Below are positions 37,752-48,021 of a DNA stretch of 64,000 nucleotides, in pieces. The position numbers and the translations under genes are program-made. The stretch's first letter is position 1, and every line of letters begins with the position of its first letter. The stretch is from Glandiceps talaboti (lineage: Eukaryota; Hemichordata; Enteropneusta; Spengelidae): assembly GCF_964340395.1 (NCBI RefSeq), contig NC_135571.1, positions 13,398,546 to 13,462,545 of the forward strand, read 5' to 3'. Below the pieces are notes generated by a model that had not been told where the DNA came from, searched no databases, and was given only the letters and a program-made list of their open reading frames with translations.

Positions 37752-38440
37752 TAGGCCGTGTTCACATTGGCAACTTTATTATTATGTTGATAGAACTTGA
37801 CATAGGACCAGTGTACCCTCAAATGATATCCAAGTTTTGTTGTTGTGAGTCAAAATGATAAAAACTGTCATTTCTTGTGAGTCATCACATAGTAAGAGAT
37901 AGAGGAACACCAAATTTTGGTGCATCACCAGAAATTGTGTGCATCAGTGGTGCATCAAATTGGCTTAGAGGGTACACTGGTCACCACATAGTAAGAGATA
38001 GGGGAACACCAAATTTTGGTGCATCACTTTTGTGAGATCAGTGGCATGTCAAATTGGCTTAGAGGGCACACTGGTCACCACATAGTAAGAGATAGGGGAA
38101 CACCAAATTTTGGTGCATCACCAGAAATTGTGTGCATCAGTGGTGCATCAAATTGGTTTAGAGGGCACACTGGTCACCACATAGTAAGAGATAGGGGAAC
38201 ACAAAATTTTGCTGCGTCACTAGAAATTAAAACTTTATCTCGATGTAAAACTGCAATATTGACCACTCTTTTCATAGTGTGAACACAATTTAATGTTTAT
38301 TATGATGTATGTGTCCAGCAATACCGACCAAACTTTTGTAAGTGTGAACACAGTTTAATGTATATTATGACTTATTGTTGACACTTTAGTACTAACCACA
38401 CTTTTTATAGTGTGAACACAACTTAATGTTTATCAGGACG
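37752..38440 (+). mobile_element. GTGTTCACA-end element interrupted by a second element, with 3x ~62-bp right end
   Basis: GGCCGTGTTCACATT at 37755 faces ATAGTGTGAACAC words at 38274, 38340 and 38409, an inverted pair of ends. Between them sits the CTGTGTACCC-family element (37809-38228). The right side is a three-fold tandem repeat of about 62-70 bp, each unit ending in GTGTGAACACANTTTAATGT. I infer nested insertion followed by amplification of the host element's right end. Confidence 0.5.
37809..38228 (+). mobile_element. TIR DNA element, CAGTGTACCC family, copy 4 (nested, right-truncated)
   Basis: It starts CAGTGTACCCTCAAATGATA, with the GTTGTTGTGAGTCAAAATGA left segment seen in copies 1 and 2, followed by about four units with ACACCAAATTTTGGTG. 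The sequence leaves the family after TCACTAGAAATT at 38228 without the right terminus. The 88-codon frame at 38016 is a repeat by-product. Confidence 0.7.
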
Positions 38441-38888
38441 TATACGTACCCTTCACGATTGAGTTGAGCTGCCAAGCTGAAATCCTCGGGAATGTTAAAA
38501 ATAAATTTAAAACTTCGACTTTTTAGCTAAGAGTATAAAAGATTTTGTAAACAGGAAGTATTTATGGGTTATTTTTAGTTTTTCTTTTCTTTTTCAGTCG
38601 ACCAATACAGTTAATCCCCATGTAATGTAATTTGGTGTAAAATAAACTAAAGTAGATAGCTAAGTATAATAGCCACTCACAGTATAACAATACAAATCAG
38701 CTTTACCATTGGCTAAACAATGTGGTCAAATAATATATCCGATATGTCCATGGTCTAATAAAGTTAATGAGAACCTGTAGGATGTTTTACGAATCATTAA
38801 AGTCTTCTTTTAGTCTAGAATCAAGTGGAGATTTTGTCAGTAGCTTTAATAGTCTCCCCCCCCCCCCCTCATTTGGTATTTTACTAAT
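38441..38888. other. Unannotated stretch
   Basis: Ends with a C11-12 run near 38858. No gene seen. Confidence 0.5.
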
Positions 38889-39062
38889 TCTCAGTACCTG
38901 CATTAGCTTTTTACTTCTTGCTAGAGGGTCAAAATAGAATAAGAAGGTTGATCTACTCTTGGTACCTGTAATAGTTTTTTACCAATGCTAGAGGGTCAAA
39001 ATAGACGTTAGAACGGGAAAGTTGACTTATTCTCAGTACCTGTAATAGCTTTTTACCTCATT
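38889..39062 (+). repeat. ~70-80-bp tandem repeat, about 2.3 copies
   Basis: CTCAGTACCTGCATTAGCTT, CTTGGTACCTGTAATAGTTT and CTCAGTACCTGTAATAGCTT, with GCTAGAGGGTCAAAATAGA in the first two units. Confidence 0.85.
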
Positions 39063-39255
39063 TATGGATTTATAACTTTATCAAACAATTTTATCATGTC
39101 TTCCTACTTGAAAAGTCAATGTGAAATAATACGTCAAGTCCTTGTTTGTGACTTGATACATTGCAAAAAACTACAATTTGACTGTAAAAAGTTTGTTATT
39201 GTACATACAACAACAAAAATTTGACACATTTATTATTGTCATTAGGTATGTGATG
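39063..39255 (+). mobile_element. Foldback family F, single-arm remnant
   Basis: AATTTTATCATGTCTTCCTA, CTTGAAAAGTCAATGTGAAA, GTCAAGTCCTTGTTTGTGAC and AAAAAGTTTGTTATTGTACA follow the order of the left arm at 29936-30112. The second arm is missing or degraded. Confidence 0.6.
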
Positions 39256-39285
39256 AAAATAACAACAGAGTTTTTGTTAAGGTGG

Positions 39286-39883
39286 TAAATTGGTCAAATC
39301 TACCAGAATTCCCCAAGCTAGGTGTTAACAATTTATCAGCATTCTCTACCTTTGTACCGATGTTTTTACTTACATTGCAAGTAGATAAAATCTACCCAGG
39401 TCCTTAGGTGATAACAATTTACCTGGGTTCCCTACCTCAGTACCGATGTTTTTATTATAATTGCAAGTAAATAAAATCTACCCGAGGTCCTTAGGTGATA
39501 ACAATTTACCTGGGTTCCCTACCTCAGTACCGATGTTTTTATTATAATTGCAAGTAGATAAAATCTACCCGAGGTCCTTAGGTGATAACAATTTACCTGG
39601 GTTCCCTATTTCTCTGTACCACTGTTTTGTTACATTGCAAGTAGATAAAATCTCCCAGAATTCCTTAGGTGATAACAATTTACCTGGGTTCCCTACCTCA
39701 GTACCGATGTTTTTATTATAATTGCAAGTAGATAAAATCTACCGGAGGTCCTTAGGTGATAACATTTTACCAGGGTTCCCTACTTCTCTGTACCACTGTT
39801 TTGTTACATTGCAAGTAGATAGAATCTACCCGAGGTCCTTAGGTGATAACATTTTACCAGGGTTCCCTACCTCTCTGTACCAC
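39286..39883 (+). repeat. 87-bp tandem repeat, left part (interrupted)
   Basis: GCAAGTAGATAAAATCTACC recurs at 39377, 39463, 39550, 39637, 39724 and 39811 (86-87 bp). Units alternate between CTCAGTACCGATGTTTTTAT and TCTGTACCACTGTTTTGT versions. The array resumes at 40879 after the hAT insertion. Confidence 0.95.
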
Positions 39884-40878
39884 AGGGCTCGAAATTCCCG
39901 CCGGCCCAGCGGCCCAGGGCAGGTGAAAAGTGGTGCTGGGCCGGTGAAATTTATGCACACCTGCCCAGTTGGGCCGGCCTTTTTTTGGAATACTTTATTA
40001 TAAACGGCTTATTCTAATTTGGTCAATAATTGTTATCGCAATCGTTTTGGGGTTTTATTTTTTGTCGATTTGTCTCTTGTAACTTAGCTTGTTTCGATCA
40101 AACCTAAGTTTCTTCATTTCCGCATTGCCTAATGCCAGAATGCAATGACCTTTCAACCTCTCCATATATGGACATCGCGTCATAGGCACGTATTGGTTTG
40201 ATTTGCATATCAATAGCAACCATGTGTTTCACTCATGTGACCAGCCATGTCATGTGTTCATGAAGTAGTATTTACCTCAGCGGGCCCTGACCTCGAAGTG
40301 ACGTTACGTATACTATTAAATGAAAGCTGTTGAATAAACATGAGCTTATTAAAGTTTGGATTTACGAAGTCTTCAAACAATGATACTCCAAATGAAAAGA
40401 AGAAGAAGCAAGAAAGAAAAGAAAGTGAGGGTGGTGACGGCGAGAAAGCTGGGAAGTTGCGTATGGAGAGTGATAATTTAGTGGCAATACCACACAAAGA
40501 TGATGACGGAGATAGCAAATCGACAACGTTTTGGAAGCAGGATGAAAGGAAAAGAAAGCGAAAATTCCGTGAAGAATGGGAGAAAGAATATAAATGGTTG
40601 AAAAGAGAAGAGAACGTTTGCCGCAGTTCACTGAGTATCGACTCATTAGATGTGTTACTACGTATTGTATTGGATGGGCCAGAGAGTGAGGCTATGTTGC
40701 GATCAGGGCATTAGACAGGTGGCTCAATAGTGGTACTTACCATAGAAGACTTGATCTAAAGGACTAGTAACAAAATTAGTGAAAGGTGAATTGGGCAGGT
40801 AAAATTTTGGTTGGGCAGGTAAATTTTTCAATCACCTGCCCAATGGGCAGGTGGGAAAAAAAACAAATTTCGAGGCCT
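39884..40878 (+). mobile_element. hAT-family DNA transposon, internally deleted, 995 bp
   Basis: Ends are AGGGCTCGAAATT and AATTTCGAGGCCT, a 13-bp terminal inverted repeat with one or two mismatches, of the type found in many animal hAT elements. GTACCAC flanks both sides (39877-39883 and 40879-40885) as a target duplication. The insertion splits an 87-bp array: the GCAAGTAGAT landmarks at 39811 and 40900 are 1089 bp apart, exactly 995 + 7 + 87. Subterminal GGGCAGGT / ACCTGCCC and GGGCCGG words cluster at both ends, as expected for transposase-binding sites. CpG is dense compared with the surroundings, suggesting a young copy. It encodes only a truncated transposase frame. Confidence 0.85.
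40340..40714 (+). pseudogene. Internally deleted hAT transposase remnant (124 codons)
   Basis: The frame opens with ATG at 40340 inside the hAT element. Residues 1-75 are a Lys/Glu/Asp-rich, low-complexity N-terminus. Residues 76-90 (FREEWEKEYKWLKRE) resemble the start of the TTF-type zinc-finger region of hAT-derived proteins such as the C17orf113/ZNF862 group (F..EW...F.WL.YE). The zinc ligands, RNase-H-like catalytic core and most of the dimerisation domain are absent. Residues about 95-124 (LSIDSLDVLLRIVLDGPE) resemble the extreme C-terminus of the same transposases. I infer a Ds-like internal deletion joining codons near 92-94. It cannot be an active transposase; the short protein could still be made. 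Confidence 0.6.
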
Positions 40879-41030
40879 GTACCACTGTTTTGTTACATTG
40901 CAAGTAGATAAAATCTACCCGAGGTCCTTAGGTGATAACATTTTACCAGGGTTCCCTATTTCTCTGTACCACTGTTTTGTTACAATTAGATAAAATCTAC
41001 CAGATTTCCTCATGTGTTCACATTTTTCAG
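40879..41030 (+). repeat. 87-bp tandem repeat, right part
   Basis: Continues the array at 39286-39883 beyond the hAT insertion, with one full unit (landmark at 40900) and a degraded last unit (TACAATTAGATAAAATCTAC). Confidence 0.9.
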
Positions 41031-41379
41031 ACCTCCCTAACTTTAATTATCGTACAAGGTATTGAATTCTATTCAAATTGTATCCAATTTTTCCCCTCTG
41101 AAAATCTGTCATTGGAATTCCAAAACCGTTGTATAAATAGCGCATCAAGATTGGAAAAAGTCGACACTGGTGGCCGTACCAATTAGGGTTCATTCTATTA
41201 ACTAACCCAGTTATTTAAACCTTGCTACAGGGCTCTATTATTCGTCAGCTTGTTGTTGACGTAGAGGTGTTTTTGAGTGGCAAATATACCACCTTCAAAC
41301 AACTCATCATGGGAATGTTGATATGCTACTACCACAACAATAGCCCTTGGATATTACCCAATCAGATTTGTTGTTGTAA
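41031..41379. other. Unannotated stretch
   Basis: Nothing recognised. Confidence 0.5.
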
Positions 41380-41675
41380 CTAAAACAACGATCATTATCA
41401 TACCTGTTACTAAATCAACCGATAGTCTGACTAATCTATCCTCTTTAGACTTATTCACCCCTATTTTTAGGAACTTTTAGTCAAGTCCTATTGTTTTTAG
41501 ATGTCTAGATATTCCATTTTTCCAACAAAAGGGAGAGATGATTACCTAATCAGTTAGTCAATTGTCTGGTCAATAGATAACTTAACTTATTCACCCCTAT
41601 TTTAATTAACTCATAGTCTTTTAGTTTAGCCCTATCCTTTAAATATAGAGATATTCCATTTTTTAGAAGGGGGAA
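41380..41675 (+). repeat. ~150-bp diverged duplication (distant third copy at 42820)
   Basis: Both halves share TTATTCACCCCTATTTT, TTAGNCAAGTCCTAT-like and GATATTCCATTTTT words. 42820-42965 repeats CCACCCCTATTATAC and GATCCTATTGTTTTAAAC in the same order. Confidence 0.6.
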
Positions 41676-41779
41676 GAGGTAAGGTAGAAAATAATTCAGT
41701 GGAATTATTGAAGTATGTTTAATATCGTAACTTTATTAATATTTGAAGTTTATATAATGAAGGGGTTGAATATTCTTTT

Positions 41780-42094
41780 AAAACAATGCTATTGTTAAGA
41801 ACAATGCTAATTGTATCATTTGACCTAGATTGACTCTTAACCCTTGAAGTTACTTAACATTTCATTAGAATTCTGAGCTTTGATAAGATAGCGGTAATGA
41901 CAACATTCAGGTGTTGAATAATAAATAACTCTTACTGGCAATTAGGAATAAGCAGTTTAGAATGTAATTAAATGTTGAGTAACCCAAGGGTTGAGATTCA
42001 GGGTTGAGATTAAGGGTTGAGATTCAGGGTTGAGATTCAGTGTAGGTCAAATTATACAATTGACATTGTTTAATTAACAATATCATTGTTTTAA
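41780..42094. mobile_element. Foldback element partly converted to satellite
   Basis: AAACAATGCTATTGTTAAGA and GCTAATTGTATCATTTGACC on the left pair with GGTCAAATTATACAATTGAC and AACAATATCATTGTTTT on the right. CTCTTAACCCTTGAAG pairs with CAAGGGTTGAGATTC. The right arm has a four-fold 13-14-bp expansion of GGGTTGAGATTCA at 41988-42040. The outermost right-arm sequence continues directly into the 153-bp array. Confidence 0.65.
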
Positions 42095-42556
42095 TACTAT
42101 TGTTTTAATAGCATTGTTTTAATAGTGTTGTTTAATAGTATTGTTTTAATAGCCTTGTTTTATAACATTGTTTTAATTAACAATAGTATTGTTTTAATAG
42201 TATTGGTTTAATTAACAATGGTTTAATTAACAATATCATTGTTTTAATACTATTGTTTTAATAGCATTGTTTTAATAGTGTTGTTTAATAGTATTGTTTT
42301 AATAGCCTTGTTTTATAACATTGTTTTAATTAACAATAGTATTGTTTTAATAGTATTGGTTTAATTAACAATGGTTTAATTAACAATATCATTGTTTTAA
42401 TACTATTGTTTTAATAGCATTGTTTTAATAGTGTTGTTTAATAGTATTGTTTTAATAGCCTTGTTTTATAACATTGTTTTAATTAACAATAGTATTGTTT
42501 TAATAGTATTGGTTTAATTAACAATAGTATTGTTTTAATAGCATTGTTTTATAATT
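42072..42556 (+). repeat. 153-bp higher-order repeat of ATTGTTTTAATA units
   Basis: TAATTAACAATATCATTGTT starts at 42071, 42224 and 42377, exactly 153 bp apart, and the three blocks look near-identical. Each block is made of about ten 12-17-bp subunits (TATTGTTTTAATAG). Confidence 0.95.
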
Positions 42557-42726
42557 ATTCAATACCTGAGTGTTAAAGGCCCATTATTCAATACCTAAAT
42601 GTCAGCTTCAGTCTTATATAATCAAATGATTGTCATAAAAGGGTTAGATTTGTAGATTGGATCACTTTTTATGCAACTCTGAGACAACTGTGTTTTCCAA
42701 TCAAATTGTCATTAATTTCACATTGT

Positions 42727-42762
42727 TTATATGGGGGTGGGGGAGGGGGCGGTGAGAGTGAT
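42727..42762 (+). other. G-rich tract, possible G-quadruplex
   Basis: GGGGGTGGGGGAGGGGGCGG: at least three long G runs with one-base loops. Confidence 0.5.
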
Positions 42763-43104
42763 TAAAAATGAGAGTACTGTGTCAACTAGAATGAGTGTGA
42801 CTATCTAATTTGTTATTAAATCAACCAACTTTGAAACCTAATTCCCTTCATATGTAACGTACCAGGGACCTGTCCACCCCTATTATACAGCCCATATAGT
42901 TTGATCCTATTGTTTTAAACAGTGGTTGAAACCACTTTTCAACAAAAAAAGGGTTGCAATTATTAGTCAATGTTTTTTCTGTTGTAATCTACTTGTCCTC
43001 AATTCTCTCCTGGTTTTCTTAGTCAAATGTGCGACAGAAAACAAACAACCAACCAACAAACAAATAAAAGTGTCTTTGCAAAGTACAAAGTAGATCTTTG
43101 TAGT

Positions 43105-43185
43105 CTGCTCAGCACCAGATGTCTATAACAAGACAGGCTAGTGTATAACAGGACAGGCTAGTGTATAACAAAACAGGCTGGTAGA
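43105..43185 (+). repeat. 21-bp tandem repeat, 3 copies
   Basis: TATAACAAGACAGGCTAGTG with the variants GGACAGG and AAACAGG. Confidence 0.85.
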
Positions 43186-43802
43186 CACATTTAAACCTTG
43201 TCGTCAATATTGTTGCTGAAAAAAAGGTAAAAATATTTTCAAATTTTGGCATTTGTGATTTAGTATGGTGTGGTGATCAAATTTTTTGTAAGTTTGGTGT
43301 TTTAGACTAACAGGAACAGCAAAGACATTTTTAATCTCTAGTTACAGTATACTGTCTTAGTAGTTGAGATTTTATCCATATTGTCAAAAAAAGTTAAAAT
43401 TTAAAACAAACCTTTATACTTATTATCATGTATGGATTATTGACCATCAAGGTTGTCATAGAAACAAGGTTGTCATAGAAACAAGGTTATCATAGACTCA
43501 CAGTTTTTGTTATGAGTTTGACATTTTAGACTTTGTAACAGGACCAGCTAAGACATTTTGTAAACCTTGACACTAAGAGAGTTGAGAGTTTGTCAATGTT
43601 GTTAAAAAATATACAAATTTATTTTATCATTAATTTTACAGTTTGTTGGTCAATATCAAGGTTTAGTTGTCACAGAATCATAATTTTGGTGAAGTTTTCT
43701 GTTTTAATCAAATCAATAGAGAGATTTTGACATTACAAAAGAACAGTTAAGATTTGGTCAAAAAAACTAAAGAACTAAAACAATTCCAATTTTCCAATAT
43801 TT

Positions 43803-43882
43803 GAAATTTCTACTCACAGAGTCAAACATTTCAAGGAAACGAATCCCAAATGTATGCTGACAACTTCTCAGCATCATCAGGG
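43803..43882 (-). repeat. Dispersed repeat C, copy 2
   Basis: Minus strand: CACCCCTGATGATGCTGAGA, a TGCTGA/TCAGCA hairpin, ATTTGGGATTCGTTTCC, then TTGAAATGTTTGACTCTGTG. It adjoins the 62-64-bp array, whose GACTCTGTGAGTAG word is the same end sequence. Confidence 0.65.
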
Positions 43883-43889
43883 GTGTATT

Positions 43890-44345
43890 ACAATGGGCTG
43901 TTTTTGACTCTGTGCAGAAATTTCATTAGTAAGTGAGAACCCTTTCATTGACTCTGTGAGGAGAAATTACCCAGAGTCCATGTACATTCATTGACTCTGT
44001 GAGTAGGGTTTCATTACTAAGTACAAACAGGGGGGTACTACAGTGGGCTAATTTTTTACTGTGAGTAGAACTTCATTACTAAGTACAAACGGGGGTACTA
44101 CAGTGGGCTAATTTTTGACTCTGTGAGTAGAACTTCATTACTAAGTACAAACAGGGGGGTACTACAGTGGGCTAATTTTTGACTCTGTGAGTAGAACTTC
44201 ATTACTAAGTACAAACAGGGGGGTACTACAGTGGGCTAATTTTTGACTCTGCGAGTAGAACTTCATTACTAAGTACAAACAGGGGGGTACTACAGTGGGC
44301 TAATTTTTGACTCTGTGAGTAGAACTTCATTACTAAGTATGAACC
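43890..44345 (+). repeat. 62-64-bp tandem repeat, about 6 copies
   Basis: TCATTACTAAGTACAAAC recurs at 44011, 44073, 44135, 44199, 44263 and 44327 with GGGGGGTACTACAGTGGGCT and TTTTTGACTCTGTGAGTAGA. Spacing changes from 62 to 64 through the length of the G run and the TTTGACTCT segment. Confidence 0.95.
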
Positions 44346-44650
44346 CAGAGTACATGAACATACATTCTCATTTTTATGTGTTGTTAACTTTCAAAGGTGA
44401 TTATGGAATTCTAACTCTTTGTATAGTCTCCAATTTCAGATTAGAGTTTCCAGATTTTGTAACACTAACAGTGACAAGGTAGAAATTTATACACCTCACC
44501 ACACTATAGAAGTTAAAGTTGTCAAGATTTTGTCAATATTTCTAAAATGGTAAAAATAATTTAAATCTCTGGATTATTTCTGGGTTGTTGACTTTCAAGG
44601 TCATTACAGGATCAAAGATTTTGTGGAGTTTACAGTTTTAAAGTTTGGGA

Positions 44651-45387
44651 AAGGGAGTGAAATGTGAGTTGTTTGTGACAATTAGTACTTGGATGATTAC
44701 ATACTAGTTATGTGAAGGTGTTTGTAAAGGTAAGCTTTTACAGCTGAGAAGCTATGTTTATTTCCCTCAAGTTATCTGTACAACTTGTTTACAAGGTGTA
44801 ATAGTTCACAATAAACATGTCACCTACAATTACTGTCTGGTGTACAGCACACCTTGTAAACAGTCTGACATGAAAAGTTACAATGTAATGGATAGTTGGA
44901 AGGGGGGGGGGGAATCAGTGTATATTGGTTGGTGTAGGAATCTATTCCATACATGTGTTACCATGACGTTGATGCATGTATGCTTGTATTTTTAGCTGGG
45001 TTGGGATGATTTGTTCACTAACTGGTGAAGTATACATACCATACGGTAGTTAGCAGTACCAATGAGGTTGGGGGGGGGGGGGACTTGAAGGTGGGTGTAC
45101 CACGTGTATGGGTACTATGAGAGAATCTGATATTTTCACTGGAGGAGTTCAAAATAAGTTTGTACATGTTGATATTCCATAACACGTCATGAGACATTTT
45201 TATAGTTTGATAGATATAGTGTAGGTGAATACATACTTGGAAACCTGTCAGAAATTACATTTTTTGTCCCTTTTTAATTATTTTGATTTTCACCACAATA
45301 TTTCATATAAAAAGAAACTGAGTACGCTAATTTCTGAAAATTTAGAATATACAGAAATTTGTACCAAGTAAATTTAAGACGTCAGTC
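44651..45387. other. Unannotated stretch with two poly-G runs
   Basis: G10-13 tracts near 44902 and 45070. GACAAGTTGTACAG-like symmetry near 44780-44800 is weak. No gene seen. Confidence 0.45.
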
Positions 45388-45742
45388 ACCAGTGACAGAC
45401 AGTGTGACATACTCTATGTGACAGACTCTGTGCAACGGACTCCATGTGATGGACTCTATGTGACAGACTCTATGTGACAGACTGTGCAACCGACTCTGTG
45501 TGACGGACTCTATGTGACAGACTATGCAACCGACTCTGTGTGACGGACTCTATGTGACAGACTGTGCAACCGACTCTGTGTGACAGACTCTATGTGACAG
45601 ACTGTGCAATGGACTCTATGTGACAGACTCTATGTGACAGACTCCATGTGACAGACTTCATTTGATAAAGTGTGTGGGACGACTCTGTGTGACAAATTCC
45701 GTGTGACAGACTCCAAGTGACAAACTCTATGTGACAGACATG
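45388..45742 (+). repeat. 16-17-bp tandem repeat with ~63-bp higher order
   Basis: GACTCTATGTGACAGACT and GACTGTGCAACCGACTCTGT units alternate. The block CAACCGACTCTGTGTGACGG repeats at roughly 50-60-bp intervals in the middle of the array. Confidence 0.92.
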
Positions 45743-45989
45743 GTAGTAGACATGAAGGTTAAAATTTACCATAACAATCAGTCTCACTTGAAAAGATCAA
45801 CTGGTCCAGAAAATAAACGATGTGTCAAAAAAAAAAAGTCTCGTAAAAAAGGAATAACCTGGATGCAGTAGAGTAATCAAGCAAAGAATAGCCATTCAAC
45901 TCTTGTGCTCAAAAAACAAGCAAAAAGTTCAAAAAAAGTTCAAAAACCTAGGCTGTTTTCACTGGGTGTAAGCTTGGAGATTCTAATTA

Positions 45990-46180
45990 AAAGTGGCCAT
46001 TATGGATGAGGATTGGGTATTTATTTTGTATTTTTGATTTACAAAACAATTTTATAATGGCTTCCTACTTGAAAATGAATGTGAAGCAATGTATGCCAAG
46101 TCGTTGTTTATAACTAAGGAAATTGCAAAAGATTAATAAATGTGCAAAATCTTTGTTATCGTACTTATTAAAATTTAGGA
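45990..46180 (+). mobile_element. Foldback family F, single-arm copy
   Basis: AAAGTGGCCATTATGGATGA, TTGGGTATTTATTTTG, CTTCCTACTTGAAAATGAAT and ATGCCAAGTCGTTGTTTATA match the left arm of 29936-30287 in order. The mirror arm is absent. Confidence 0.65.
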
Positions 46181-46376
46181 GAGAAAATAGTTGTGTGACA
46201 AAGTTGTAGAAAAAGTTAGTCTAGAACCAAAGAATAATCCTATGTAATCCTCATGGCTCCAGTCTGATGAGATAACTTAAATGCGAAAATCTGTGATTGA
46301 ATATACTTTGAACCCCGGCCTTTAAAACAGTTTTTGTATCGAAATGTAAAGTTGAGTTTCTGTGTTATTTTGCGGC

Positions 46377-46815
46377 AACCAGCTGATTTGTACGACATCT
46401 AGAATACAAACTGACTGATTGGTGTAGGTAAGTGGGAAATAACAATATATACATGTAGTAGTAACCAGTCCAGCTGATTTGTACGACATCCAGAATACAA
46501 ACTGACTGATTGGTGTAGGTAAGTGGGAAATAACAATATATACATGTAGTAGTAACCAGCCCAGCTGATTTGTACGACATCCAGAATACAAACTGACTGA
46601 TTGGTGTAGGTAAGTGGGAAATAACAATATATACATGTAGTAGTAACCAGCCCAGCTGATTTGTACGACATCTAGAATATAAATTGACTGATTGGTGTAG
46701 GTAAGTGGGAAATAACAATATATACATGTAGTAGTAACCAGCCTAGCTGATTTGTACGACATCCAGAATACAAACTGACTGACTGGTGGGAAATAACAAT
46801 ATATACATGTAGTAG
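46377..46815 (-). repeat. 91-bp tandem repeat, about 4.8 copies
   Basis: AGCTGATTTGTACGACATC starts at 46381, 46472, 46563, 46654 and 46745, always 91 bp apart. Units are nearly identical. Minus-strand TTTCIYCYFPLTYTNQS frames result from the repeat. Confidence 0.97.
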
Positions 46816-47694
46816 TATTGACAAAGTATACAAGACAAGAAAACACACTTTACTTATTTATTTTAGAACCAATAATATTGACTAAGTGAAAGACAAGTCA
46901 ACAATCCAGCCATCTGTTTTGTACAGAAATTGGACTAAGAGAATATTGTAAATATCAAGGTGTCCTGAGTTGAAGACTTTTCACATGTAAACAGTTAACC
47001 TGTGTGTGAACTTGTATGTGACCCCCCCCCCCCAAGACTAGATTAGAGTCACTGATGACCTTTTAGACAATTATCTCTTGACCTTAGGATGAAAAGTTCA
47101 AGTACGTAGTATGTTTCTTGTACACAAACCTAGTACAGTTTACAGAATCTTAAAACAAAAGATTTAGGAATGTAAATTAGTTTTCCTTTCAAGATTGCAC
47201 ACCGCTGTCTGTAACTGGAGAATAATTTTTAGGAATCAGATATATACCAACAATTTATCCATTGAAAATTATTAAAATAGCAATAATTAGTATTAGACAT
47301 TGTGCATGTCAATTAGAGGTCTGTTTTATCTGTTAGTAGTATAGTAATACATTGGGAAAAGAAATTATGATTCAGGGGGGGGGGGTCAGGTCGGGTCAGG
47401 GGTCGAGAGGGATGATGATTTTTGGGTAGAGCCAAAAAATCAATTTGGATGTATTGCATTGGATAAATACATATACCCATATGTGATTTAGTACTGTTCA
47501 TGGTGTACGGTATGACATAAGTAAATTAAGTATCTAATGAAAGACGTTAAAAAAACAAACCCGTTTTCATTGTTACAGCAACTATAATTTAGTATAATTG
47601 TGTGTGTTTTATATATAGAACCTAAAGCAGAGAGAACTCGGAGACATCTTGTTAAAATTATAAAGTTTCCTATACTTTCTAAGTTAGTTTGTGA
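46816..47694. other. Unannotated stretch with poly-C and poly-G runs
   Basis: C10-11 near 47024 and G9-10 near 47376. No gene seen. Confidence 0.45.
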
Positions 47695-47775
47695 TATGAT
47701 TTAAGAACTGTTTTGGTGCTGGGGTTTAAGAACTGTTTTGGTGCTATGGTGTCAGAGTTGTTTTGGTGATAACAG
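47695..47775 (+). repeat. ~26-bp tandem repeat, 3 copies
   Basis: TTTAAGAACTGTTTTGGTGC twice, then GTCAGAGTTGTTTTGGTGAT. Confidence 0.75.
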
Positions 47776-47952
47776 AGAGAGTAAAATCTGATGTTTGTTG
47801 GTAAACTAGAAAGAACCATTATTGAAATATGGCAAAACAGTGAAAACTGATAAGTACATGAAAACAGACTGAAAAGAAAATTAGCAAAAAATGGCAAAAT
47901 GTGTCGGGTGTTTGTTGACAACTATTAAAAGAAACTTATTTAAAGGTGTGAA

Positions 47953-48021
47953 AACAACAAACTGTGATGTCTGTCAACAAACTGTGATGTCTGTCAACAA
48001 ACTGTGATGTCTGTCAACAAA
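47953..48021 (+). repeat. 20-bp tandem repeat, 3 copies
   Basis: AACAAACTGTGATGTCTGTC, three perfect copies. Confidence 0.95.

Larger units (their letters stand above)
43200..44650 (+). repeat. Old ~200-bp tandem repeat, interrupted
   Basis: Recurrent order: GTTTTAGACTNTGTAACAGG, then AGCNAAGACATTTT, then GTCAATNTTG-TAAAAA, then GTTGNTGACTTTCAAGGTNA-like. Units start near 43285, 43508, 43691 and 44400. The 62-64-bp array is embedded between the third and fourth. Confidence 0.5.

Noticed and set aside
39722-40003. 93-codon frame crossing the array/hAT boundary
   Set aside because: It runs from satellite into the hAT end and is an accident of the insertion.
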